Positions 29,576-37,700 of a stretch of 53,963 bases of DNA are shown piece after piece (position 1 is the first letter of the stretch; every line of letters starts with the position of its first letter). The stretch is from a virus. Location of the stretch: the IMG/VR virus record IMGVR_UViG_3300029952_000033, positions 1 to 53,963 of that record; one strand, 5' to 3'. The position numbers were made by a program, and so were the translations under genes. Under the pieces are notes generated by a model. It saw nothing but the letters and a program-made list of their open reading frames with translations, ran no database searches and was not told the DNA's origin.

Positions 29576-29860
29576 ATGAGCATCTTAGCATACAGGGCGA
29601 AGTGGCAGACCATGGAAACCGCGCCGCTGGATGGCACTCCAATCCAAGCTGAGATACCGGGACATGGCAGCGATAATTTGATTGCATTCGCGGCTGTCGG
29701 TGTGGACGAGAACGGAGATGATGCATTCGGGTGGCAATTCGTATCGGAACAGGAGCCGCCAGAGTCTTGGACGGATGGCGTTTGTTGGGCGCTGAACGAG
29801 GAGAACCAGCCTTCCGTAAAGCCGACTCGCTGGAAACCATTTTTTGAAAGGAAGTCCTAA
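29576..29860 (+). CDS. DUF551-like small protein
   Basis: A 94-residue protein. WQTMETAPLDGTPIQAEIP is the characteristic start of this phage family, and PTRWKPFFERKS is the matching end (normally H/RW-P). ATG at 29576 follows the previous stop; a TTG at 29564 is also in frame. The last codons form the identical 20-base junction 29849-29868. Function unknown. Confidence 0.75.
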   Translation: MSILAYRAKWQTMETAPLDGTPIQAEIPGHGSDNLIAFAAVGVDENGDDAFGWQFVSEQEPPESWTDGVCWALNEENQPSVKPTRWKPFFERKS

Positions 29861-30249
29861 TGGCGAGCATTGACGATGAGGTTAACCGCCTAAAAGCAAG
29901 CACGATTCCGGTAGACCGCAGCGATGTACATCTTGCGGGGGGCCAGCCCGTGACGGACGATCACCGCGAGATTAACCCGGCAACCGGCTTGCAGAAAGGG
30001 TACGTTGTGCTCAGTGATGCTGAGCGAACCAAGGGCTTTGTGCGACCGTTCCGGGATGCCTACCGGCACCTGACGTGCCACACAATCACCACCATGGGCC
30101 GCAAGATAGCGGAGACCTACGCGCGTGATCCATACTTCTATAGCGGCACGTTTTGCGCCGAATGTCGTGCCCATTTCCCGGTCGGCGAAGGCGGTGAGTT
30201 CACTTGGTATGAGATGGACGGCAGCGAAGGGCCGATGGTGGGCACATGA
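29860..30249 (+). CDS. Conserved phage protein with Cys pair
   Basis: A 129-residue protein with a pattern common in alphaproteobacterial phages: KGFVRPFRDAYRH, TMGRKIAETYARDPYFYSGTF and CAECRAHFPVGEGGEFTW. The His/Cys placement (YRH, CHT, CAEC) could bind a metal. Function unknown. ATG is part of the repeated TCCTAATGGCGAGC junction. Confidence 0.78.
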   Translation: MASIDDEVNRLKASTIPVDRSDVHLAGGQPVTDDHREINPATGLQKGYVVLSDAERTKGFVRPFRDAYRHLTCHTITTMGRKIAETYARDPYFYSGTFCAECRAHFPVGEGGEFTWYEMDGSEGPMVGT

Positions 30250-30512
30250 GAGCGCGCGTCGAAATAACCAAGCCTGCGCATGAGGTCGCCTACCAGGATT
30301 TGATCAAACTGATGCGCAAACATGCCGACAACATCACATCGTTAGAGATGCTTGCCATCGCGTCGAATCTGGTCGGAAAACTAGTCGCGATGCAGGACCA
30401 GAGAACAGTGACGCGGGAAATTGCAATGGAGACAGTCGCCAAGAATTTGGAGGCCGGAAACCAGGACGTGATTGCCCAGCTTACCAACTCAAAACCGGCT
30501 AGTAGGACGTGA
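30246..30512 (+). CDS. Helical hypothetical protein
   Basis: An 88-residue mostly helical protein (DLIKLMRKHADNITSLEML; VGKLVAMQDQRTVTREIAME). Overlaps neighbours as ATGA and GTGA. No motif recognised. Confidence 0.65.
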   Translation: MRARVEITKPAHEVAYQDLIKLMRKHADNITSLEMLAIASNLVGKLVAMQDQRTVTREIAMETVAKNLEAGNQDVIAQLTNSKPASRT

Positions 30513-30673
30513 CCGAACAGCTTTACCGGTGGCACTGGCGCACCAAACTAGCGCATCGGTACGGCGAAACATACCGCGTGATATGCCGGGGCGCTATGAA
30601 TAGTTGCCTAATCGAGTTCATGGACGGGTGGCGCTGTGTCACCAGCCGTAATGCGTTAAGGAAAATCAAATGA
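30509..30673 (+). CDS. Small conserved protein (RVICRGAMNSCLIEF type)
   Basis: A 54-residue ORF starting at GTG that overlaps the previous stop (GTGA) and the next start (ATGA). The core YRVICRGAMNSCLIEFMDGW then RCVTSRNALR matches a pattern seen in many short phage proteins, likely a small beta-barrel. Function unknown. Confidence 0.65.
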   Translation: MTEQLYRWHWRTKLAHRYGETYRVICRGAMNSCLIEFMDGWRCVTSRNALRKIK

Positions 30674-31092
30674 GCCCAGGCAAAGTGCGCCGCCAGAAAT
30701 TCGTTACCCGCGAACAGGTGCGCGCAGATAGATCGGTATTTTACTTGTTTGGCGACAATATGGAAGGCAAAGGTTTCGGCGGTCAAGCCAAAGCGATGCG
30801 CGGTGAATCCAATGCCATAGGCGTGCCGACAAAGTGGTCGCCCGATATGCGCGTCCGGTCATTTTTCACCGATGACGATGCCTTAAATCGTAACGTCTTT
30901 CACGCTATTTGCGATGCCTTCGCTCACGCCGAGCAAGCACTACTTGATGGGCACGATGTTGTGATCCCAGAGGATGGGTTAGGAACGGGGCTGGCCGAGC
31001 TACCAACTCGGGCGCCAAAAGTTTTTGATATTATCCAGAATTACATTGCGCACCTCGAGCGCCAATCTGTCACCGGAGTATCCACGATATGA
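30670..31092 (+). CDS. Conserved phage protein (FGDN / GGQA / GIPTK motifs)
   Basis: A 140-residue protein with an ordered set of motifs: VFYLFGDNMEGKGFGGQAKA, MRGESNAIGVPTK and IPEDGLGTGLAEL. These glycine-rich loops suggest a nucleotide- or ADP-ribose-binding fold similar to macro domains, but I cannot prove that. Proteins of this type are widespread in phages. It overlaps neighbours at both ends and ends in the VSTI junction. Confidence 0.75.
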   Translation: MSPGKVRRQKFVTREQVRADRSVFYLFGDNMEGKGFGGQAKAMRGESNAIGVPTKWSPDMRVRSFFTDDDALNRNVFHAICDAFAHAEQALLDGHDVVIPEDGLGTGLAELPTRAPKVFDIIQNYIAHLERQSVTGVSTI

Positions 31093-31412
31093 GCAGGGAA
31101 AACGACATAGCTGCTGCTGAGCGGCTGCAAGACATTATGCAAGCCGCCAAGGGCGCGCCGCTGACCCCGGATGAGATTGCGCGCTCGCATACGCATGTCC
31201 AAACCACAAACCAATTTTTTGAAGCCGCAATGAACGAGAGCCTTATACCGGACATTTGGGACGACCCAGAGAACGGCTGGACATACGACATTGCGTATGG
31301 CGATGGATCGCTTGCTGCTATGGAGAGCGGTTTTGACACTCACGATGAAGCTGAAAGTGCCTGCCAAGCAGCACTGCGGTTTTTGTCAAAACAGAATGAG
31401 AGGAAGTCCTAA
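31089..31412 (+). CDS. Hypothetical protein
   Basis: A 107-residue protein: helical N-terminus (AAERLQDIMQAAKGA), then a compact C-terminal domain (TYDIAYGDGSLAAMESGF; DTHDEAESACQAALRF). The start lies in the junction repeat at 31075-31094 and the end in the second repeat at 31401-31420. Confidence 0.65.
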   Translation: MSRENDIAAAERLQDIMQAAKGAPLTPDEIARSHTHVQTTNQFFEAAMNESLIPDIWDDPENGWTYDIAYGDGSLAAMESGFDTHDEAESACQAALRFLSKQNERKS

Positions 31413-31615
31413 TGGCGAGCGATCAACCCATCACAGTGCAACCGCTCGAAAGCGGTTATTTTTTGGTGTGCGGCGTTGGACCCTGCAATTTTTCTCAACC
31501 GCCATGGTGGCCGTGTGATTATGGCTTGCTGGAAAGATACGCCCACCCAGAGGCATCGAAAGACTTTTTGCTTGCCGCTTGGCGGTTGGCCGACACTTTG
31601 TATGTGAGGACGTAA
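31412..31615 (+). CDS. Small hypothetical protein, end of plus arm
   Basis: A 67-residue protein rich in aromatic residues (PCNFSQPPWWPCDYG). Its start, TCCTAATGGCGAGC, is identical to that of the unrelated gene at 29860. A 20-codon ORF follows (31621-31683) whose start region AAATCAAATGAGCC also recurs at 30664; this is probably a truncated remnant. Confidence 0.65.
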   Translation: MASDQPITVQPLESGYFLVCGVGPCNFSQPPWWPCDYGLLERYAHPEASKDFLLAAWRLADTLYVRT

Positions 31616-31674
31616 ATCAAATGAGCCTATGCTTGCCACTCCGCCGTCAGAGTGGGCATCGACAACTCCGGTTG

Positions 31675-31911
31675 TTAGTGTGAGTGTGGCAAAATTCCAG
31701 ATTGTCCGTTGCTGGCGCCGAACACCGAGCACCAGCTATATATGATGCCCATAATCACGGCCAATCCGCCAATCAGGACGGCCGCCCACCTCACTGCCAT
31801 ATTGGCAGCGTTAAGATTTGTAAGGAACATTCGCAATAGTTCGTATTCTCGACGAGGCATAGTGACTGTTATAACCTCGTCCAAATCTTCAGGCTTGTTG
31901 TCATCAATCAC
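31675..31911 (-). CDS. Membrane-anchored small protein, end of minus arm
   Basis: A 78-residue protein: acidic N-terminus, basic segment (MPRREYELLRMFLTN), then one membrane helix, WAAVLIGGLAVIMGIIYSWC. Start GTG at 31911 has AGGA nine bases upstream. It may belong to lysis, since holin-like and small proteins precede it, but no direct evidence is seen. Confidence 0.6.
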   Translation of the reverse strand: MIDDNKPEDLDEVITVTMPRREYELLRMFLTNLNAANMAVRWAAVLIGGLAVIMGIIYSWCSVFGASNGQSGILPHSH

Positions 31912-31946
31912 TGTGAGCCATCCTTTTGTTTGTCTTTTAGCGGGTT

Positions 31947-31973
31947 GGCGGCGGAGTAATTACCTCCGCCGCC
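31947..31973 (-). terminator. Strong GC hairpin between late genes
   Basis: GGCGGCGGAG (31947-31956) pairs perfectly with CTCCGCCGCC (31964-31973) around a seven-base AT loop. No T-run follows on either strand, so it may be an RNA-stabilising or partial terminator structure rather than a complete intrinsic terminator. Confidence 0.5.
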
Positions 31974-32007
31974 TGGCTTTTCAGCCATCCGGGAACCGCA
32001 ACCCGGA

Positions 32008-32328
32008 TTAGAGGCTCTTGAAGAACTTGAGCACGTCTTCCAGAACTGCCGACAGCGCCGACACATGAGCAGCAGCCGTCGGATTGGACTGCACGATCGG
32101 GGTGGACGCCAGGGCAGATACGCCGGCAGCCACATCGCTCAGGGCTGTGTTGTGGGGGGCATTGGCTTCGACAGCATTGGCGACGGTCTCGGCGGCAGTC
32201 AGCGCGCCCTCAGCTTCCGGCACGATGCCGGCAGCGCCAGGAACAACGGCGGACGCAACGGCGCCGACAACAGGCGCCAGTTCGTTAACGATACCTTCGA
32301 CATTGGCAGTAGTGGTTTCAACGGTCAT
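32008..32328 (-). CDS. Ala/Val-rich small protein
   Basis: A 106-residue protein rich in Ala, Val, Asn and Thr (ELAPVVGAVASAVVPGAAG). The hydrophobic stretch could be a membrane or amphipathic segment, and the C-terminus ends VLEDVLKFFKSL. It overlaps the holin-like gene as ATGA. Possibly a lysis accessory protein; the evidence is positional. Confidence 0.6.
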   Translation of the reverse strand: MTVETTTANVEGIVNELAPVVGAVASAVVPGAAGIVPEAEGALTAAETVANAVEANAPHNTALSDVAAGVSALASTPIVQSNPTAAAHVSALSAVLEDVLKFFKSL

Positions 32329-32558
32329 GATTGTTTTCCTGAAGGTGCGGTTAAAGTCGTACCGCCTGCACCATCGGCGGCATTGTTGATATGAACTGCA
32401 ATGAGATAGTGTGCAACCATCGTTAAAAGACCAGTGAGTGACAGTGCCACGTCATCCGGTATGGTGATGCCTCGGAGCGAGAATAGCCACACGATGACTG
32501 TCGCCATCATCGCGCTAGCGCCGGCAGTCCCTACAGCGGTGCCTGTGGTGGTGTTCAC
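32325..32558 (-). CDS. Holin-like protein
   Basis: A 77-residue protein with two membrane helices: SAMMATVIVWLFSLRGI and LSLTGLLTMVAHYLIAV, separated by a short TIPDDVA turn that is typical of a class II-like holin family near tail genes. The C-terminal tail is polar. It overlaps both neighbours by four bases. It may be the late-arm holin, separate from the candidate beside the endolysin. Confidence 0.65.
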   Translation of the reverse strand: MNTTTGTAVGTAGASAMMATVIVWLFSLRGITIPDDVALSLTGLLTMVAHYLIAVHINNAADGAGGTTLTAPSGKQS

Positions 32559-32824
32559 GGCGCCACTACCTGCCCGATCTGGATTGTGCCGGATGTGTCG
32601 GGCTGAAGCTCGAAACCGGGGCCGGGATCATATGGCGTTACTCCATCCCACGCGATGATGTCCACAACGTAGCCAGCGGGCTCAGTAGTTTGTGCCAGAT
32701 TACCGTTGGTGTCGTAGGTGGTAATGGCACATGGCGATGAGCATACCGTGGCATATTTCAGCGGAGCGGTTTGTGCAAAGGCAAAAACGGGGAGGGCTAC
32801 AAAAATCAGTGCAAATTTCTTCAT
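32555..32824 (-). CDS. Small exported protein
   Basis: An 89-residue protein with a Sec signal peptide MKKFALIFVALPVFAFAQ cut near residue 18. The mature part has a Cys pair (VCSSPC) and beta patterning. Located at the end of the tail-gene block. Function unknown. Confidence 0.7.
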   Translation of the reverse strand: MKKFALIFVALPVFAFAQTAPLKYATVCSSPCAITTYDTNGNLAQTTEPAGYVVDIIAWDGVTPYDPGPGFELQPDTSGTIQIGQVVAP

Positions 32825-32828
32825 TTTC

Positions 32829-33881
32829 TTAAACTCCCCACGTTATGACCATGACGTATCCGGGGCAGCTATTGCCACCTGCGCCGCCTGCTACAGTACC
32901 AGACCCACCACCCGCGCCGCCACAACCGTAGCCGGTGCCTGCTGTGCCAGACCAGCCACCACCTGCGCCACCTGTGCCGCCGGTATTTGCGCCGCCCCCG
33001 CCCGTTCCTGCCGTATAGAAGGAGCTTAGCCCGCTTAGCGCGGCGTTTGCTCCCGCTCCTGCGGTGCCGGAAGAGGCCGAGGCTCCACCCGATGGAGCGA
33101 AAGAGCCCAAAGCCCCACCGCCTCCCCCACCGGCAGTGGCCGAAGCAGCTAATAGCGCACCTCCAGACCCAGCACCCCCGACGCACTGTGCCGCAAGGCC
33201 ATTATTGCTCTGTGTTGTAGAAGAGCCGTTTCCCGCGATGTTGAGCGTCCCGAACGTACTAGGTTGCGATTGCGTGGTGGAACCAGAAGAGCTCCCCTGA
33301 TTTGCATATCCGCCTCCTATTGTTGATCCGGAGGCATTTCCACCGGCCGCACCAAACCCACCACTGGCCCCGCCCGCCGATCCTGCTGCTGTCTGCCCCC
33401 CAGACCCAGCGCCGCCACCGTAGGCGGTGGCGTATGGGCCAAAGGATGTATTCCCGCCCGCGCCAGCGCCAGCCGAACCTGCGCCGGAAGTCCCACCTGC
33501 ACCGCCGGTATTGCTCGCGCCAATTGTGACAGTTACAGTTGATGTGAAATTGGCCGTGGTCAGGGACGATGTGATGATGCAAGCACCGCCCCCGCCTGAG
33601 CCACCCCCGCTGCCTGCCGCCCCAAATGTCTCCTGCGCGCCACCACCGCCAGGGCCGCCAGCTCCGATAACAACAAGCTGAGAAGCGCATGGCTCGCCGC
33701 CAGCCGCATTGCAGAACGAGGGCTTTGTCCAGGTGCCGGACGACGTGAACGTCTGGACGTTAACCGGGTTTGCGAACGGTCCAGGGCTGCTGGCTGGGCC
33801 AGCCGTATAACTCTGCGCCATTGCAAAAACCGGCGAAAGAGTCAGTGCAACAGAAAGTAGAAGCCGCTTAAAATTTACCAT
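32829..33881 (-). CDS. Exported Gly-rich tail-fibre-like protein
   Basis: A 350-residue protein. Signal peptide MVNFKRLLLSVALTLSPVFA with AMAQ cleavage. The next segment VQTFTSSGTWTKPSFCNAA then QLVVIGAGGPGGGG is the standard beginning of the phage Gly-rich fibre domain, followed by about 220 residues of GGxG-type low-complexity sequence, likely polyglycine-II-type helices as in receptor-binding tips. The end YVMVITWGV closes the sheet. ATG at 33881 overlaps the previous gene. Having a Sec signal on such a protein is unusual. Confidence 0.8.
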   Translation of the reverse strand: MVNFKRLLLSVALTLSPVFAMAQSYTAGPASSPGPFANPVNVQTFTSSGTWTKPSFCNAAGGEPCASQLVVIGAGGPGGGGAQETFGAAGSGGGSGGGGACIITSSLTTANFTSTVTVTIGASNTGGAGGTSGAGSAGAGAGGNTSFGPYATAYGGGAGSGGQTAAGSAGGASGGFGAAGGNASGSTIGGGYANQGSSSGSTTQSQPSTFGTLNIAGNGSSTTQSNNGLAAQCVGGAGSGGALLAASATAGGGGGGALGSFAPSGGASASSGTAGAGANAALSGLSSFYTAGTGGGGANTGGTGGAGGGWSGTAGTGYGCGGAGGGSGTVAGGAGGNSCPGYVMVITWGV

Positions 33882-34657
33882 GATGACACCACATAGGTTT
33901 GGCCGGTTGTTGCGCCGGAGATTTTGATTGCTGCTTGATCCACCAGCATGCTCGTCACGCTGCACGTGTACGTACCATACGGGTTTATCTGGTTTGAGTT
34001 GCTCGTTGTTGGGCTAGCAGAGCTATTGATATACTCAATCGCGGAGGACGTATTTTGGATTTGGCAGCCATTGCGCGAAGATGAGGCTGCCAGAGCCGAC
34101 TGGAACGAACCTCCGGTTGTCACGCTGCCGCCTGCCCACGTAACCGTGACAGCTTGCGGGGTGACAGTGACGTTGTTCGTAGTGCCCGGCGTGGTTTGGT
34201 CGATACCGACTTTACCAATCAGGTTTGTACCCGCTGGCGTTGCTGCACCTGTGTTTGTTGCGATGGTGCTTAGTGAGGCGTTGGAGGTGGTTTGATTGGC
34301 CGCCGTCGCAGCACCGGACGGCAGAGGTAGAGCGCTTGCCGTGACCGTAAATGTTGCGCCGGTCCCAGGTGATACCGGAACGGGATTGGTCGCGCTCAGT
34401 ACCGCGCCACCTAGAGTGTCCTGGAAATACCACGCGTTTCCGATGGTTCCCTGGGCGCCTTGGTTTGCCGTCACAGTGCCAGTCACAGGAAACGGATTTC
34501 CTGAACTGACTGCCGTACCCCCAAGATATATCGTGGCAGTGCTACCCGTGCCGGTCGTAACCGTACACGGAAATGATGCCGTACAGGAAGGCCCCAGAAC
34601 CTGGGCATAAGCTGGCCATGAGAAAAGCAAAAGCAGCAACGCTAATACGCGGGTCAT
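33875..34657 (-). CDS. Exported Thr/Ser-rich protein
   Basis: A 260-residue protein with signal peptide MTRVLALLLLLFSWPAYAQ. The mature chain is Thr/Ser/Ala/Asn-rich and beta-like (TVTANQGAQGTIGNAWYF; NTGAATPAGTNLIGKVG), a pattern common in phage appendage proteins. The C-terminus ISGATTGQTYVVSSW resembles a closing strand. It overlaps the Gly-rich gene. Role inferred: virion-associated or exported surface-binding protein. Confidence 0.75.
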   Translation of the reverse strand: MTRVLALLLLLFSWPAYAQVLGPSCTASFPCTVTTGTGSTATIYLGGTAVSSGNPFPVTGTVTANQGAQGTIGNAWYFQDTLGGAVLSATNPVPVSPGTGATFTVTASALPLPSGAATAANQTTSNASLSTIATNTGAATPAGTNLIGKVGIDQTTPGTTNNVTVTPQAVTVTWAGGSVTTGGSFQSALAASSSRNGCQIQNTSSAIEYINSSASPTTSNSNQINPYGTYTCSVTSMLVDQAAIKISGATTGQTYVVSSW

Positions 34658-34785
34658 TTCTTAGGCTCCAGTTCTGCCTGTTTATAAGGCTTAATCGTCT
34701 CTTTTCCAGCCAGATTATGCTTGGCTGTAGGCGACTTTTCCAAGCTGCGCGGTTTTTTCTTGGTGGCGGGTAGTGGGCGCTTCAT
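34654..34785 (-). CDS. Small Lys-rich protein
   Basis: A 43-residue very basic protein (starts MKRPLPATKKKPRSLEK). It overlaps the giant virion gene's stop (TGATG) and the next start (ATGA), so it is almost certainly translated. Function unknown. Confidence 0.65.
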   Translation of the reverse strand: MKRPLPATKKKPRSLEKSPTAKHNLAGKETIKPYKQAELEPKK

Positions 34786-37700
34786 CATTTTACTCCTTGA
34801 GTTTTGGCCAATTTAGCCTGCGTAGCCTCGACGACGATCTGCGGATATTTCATCATCATGATATTACGCGCCGTTTCGCGTGACTGCTCCCACGTCTCAG
34901 TAATGATATCATGCTGTAATTCAGGCGCCCAATATTTGAAATCTGGCGAATTTACGATGACGTCGAGGCGCTGCTTCGTCATAACGCCCGCAATTCTCGA
35001 ATAATCGTCGTATTGCTGGCCTGTTAACGTCACATTGCGGATTTTTCGATCTGGCTGACCTAGATTAATGCCCAGATTGAGCATCGCAAGATTTACCGGA
35101 TCAGTGGAGATTGTCTGCTCATAGATAGCAGTTACACCGCGCGTCCCTAAAGCGGTCTGGTTCGGAATTGGCTGCCCCCAGACATCTCGTTTCGGCATAA
35201 GTCCCTCGGAAAGCCCTGGAATGCCCGCTTTAAAGGCGTCAAGCATACTGTGCACTTGGCGCTGATAGGGGTCCATGGCGCGTGCCATTTGCCCCATTCC
35301 AACTGAATACGGCAGGAACGAGGACGCGAAATGTTGGATGAATGCTTGTCCCTTGGTGTCGGAATTCTCAATCGCTTCAATCCATTCCGCCGGGCCAGCC
35401 ATAAATCCCTGATCGAGAATATTCTGTGTGATGGCATGGACAAGAGCAGCACCGGCTGCGCTCGCCTGGCCTTCAGTTAGATGTTGCGCCACACCGTACA
35501 AATCAGCCGATAGGCTTGCCAGCATCCCCATCGGACCTAGGCGATTGATCTGGTACCATGTATTGCCAATACGGATGCTATGCGCTTGGTTTCCAGCAAG
35601 ACGCCATACTGCTGCCGCCTTCGGATCAGACGGCCCAGACCCGCTCAGCATCCCTTGAGAAGCCAGCGTTCCGAATGTCACGGCGAGAGCCGTACCAGCA
35701 AGCATTCTGGCGCTTGCATTGTCTTGAGCGATATTTCCGTTATCTCCATTTAGATCGGCGCGGATCTGCGGCGACAAAAGGCCCAATGGTGTGCGTTCGG
35801 TAATTGATTGATTAATGACGTTTGAGCCAATCCTGACGAATGGGTCCACGAATTTAAGCAGGGGTGTCTCACCCAAAACCGGCAAGTCAACCGCAGTATT
35901 GGTCAGTTCCGATAGTTTCTGCGTCCATTTACCGCCCTGACCCATAAGCGTTAAATCATTCGTGGCTGTGATGGCTTGTTCCATCATCTCCTGAGATGGG
36001 CTTGTCCGCAGTTCAGCCACCCTGGCAGCCAAAGCGTCGCCAGTTAATCCTTCTTTGGATGCTTGGCGGAAAGCCAGACCGCCTATTTCAGTTGAATAGT
36101 TTACGCTCCTGAAGAAGCTGTGGATCGTCGCCACCATGCGGCTCGGTAGCGTTGCCATCGTACCTACAGGTAGGACTGTTTCACCGCCGCGTGATAGGTT
36201 CGGGATATTGCTTTCAGGCTTAAAATCCCATGACCATTCCCCCGCCTTGACGAGTGCAGATCCTGATTTCAATCCATCGCGCAGTCCGCGCATCATGGAG
36301 AAAGCTGAATTTGCAGCATCCTGCCATGTGGCATTGATATTGTAATGTTCTCCAAGGCCGGCCTGTTGCATATCGAATGGTAATGCCGGGGCTGCGATTT
36401 CACCTGGCAGGCTTACTTGCTGGCCTGTTCTTGCGGATTCGAATATGGATTGAACAGCGCCGGGAAGACCTTTGGCAGCAGACTGGATTCGGGCACGAGC
36501 CTCACCAAGCGGGATAACTTCTCCGGTTCGTCCGGCTCTAAATTGCCCGATACGCTCAGCAAGCGGTGCCTCGATCAAATTTCGCTGCGCCCAGAGAATT
36601 CCGTTTCCGATGGTATAGGTTATGTGAGTTTGCGGTCCGGATATAAGCCCATTGATCCAGTATTCGACAATGCCACGGCCCCACGATCGCGACTTACTGT
36701 CGAGGATCATCTTGGAAATTTGTCCCGGCTGCTCTAGCTGCGCGCCGAGTTTGGCCATCTTCTTTAGCTGGAAAAGGTCTCTTCCGGTGTTTTCCTTCAG
36801 GAATTGATTTAAGTCTTTAGCTTGGTCCCATCCGCCCATAAGAGAATGGAAGGCGTTACCAGCGCGGCCCCACTCGGCGGTTACACCAGACAGAGCGCTC
36901 TGGATCAGATCATGTCGCGCAATTGCTGCAGCAAGCGCGGGCAAGTCCTCGTCGGTTCCATTCGCAGCTTTGCGCATGGCGGCGGAGACGATCTCTGCGG
37001 ATTGAACCACGAGTTTACGCGCCGCCAGTACCTTCGCGCCGAGGTCTTGAGTGCCTCCGAACATGCGCGCGAGCGAGGCCTCGTCGATCTTTGATGCATC
37101 TAGCCCCATTGAATCGGCAAGGTCCAGCATCTGGCCTTTGGTCATCCCACCACGGACCGTCTTGAAATCGCCATTCCTCTCGGCGCTCTCATGGATGGCC
37201 TTAGCGATATCCTCCTGATCCGTTAGGTTCTCTACTCGGATGTTTCCGGCTCGGTCGATGAGGTTGGATTCTGGCTCAGGAAGTTGCTCTCTTGGTCCTG
37301 GGGCGAAAGATTCAACCCCTGGTTTTGCTGGCCCACGTCCTGCTGCTGGTCCGGCTGCTGGAATGCCAGCGCCTTCTGCCCCAGCCTTACCGCCGCCTTG
37401 TACGACCGGCTCAGATTTCGCGCCACTGACGCCGCCGCCTGAGATAGGTTCGGGTTTTCCGCTACTTGGCTCCATATGCTGTAATTCGCCTGGGCCTGCT
37501 CCACCCTCTGTGGAAGGCTCAATTGCTGATCTGGCTGCGGCGAGTTCATTAGCTACCTCTGGAGGTTGTTGTATCTCATATTGCTTCGCCTCAGCCGCCA
37601 CGCGATCCATGGCCGGCTCGGCGCTATGAGGGTCCGTTTCATCGGCATCGGCCTCGTGGATATCAGCAAGGCTTGGCTGTGGCGAGCGTTCTGGAGCATA

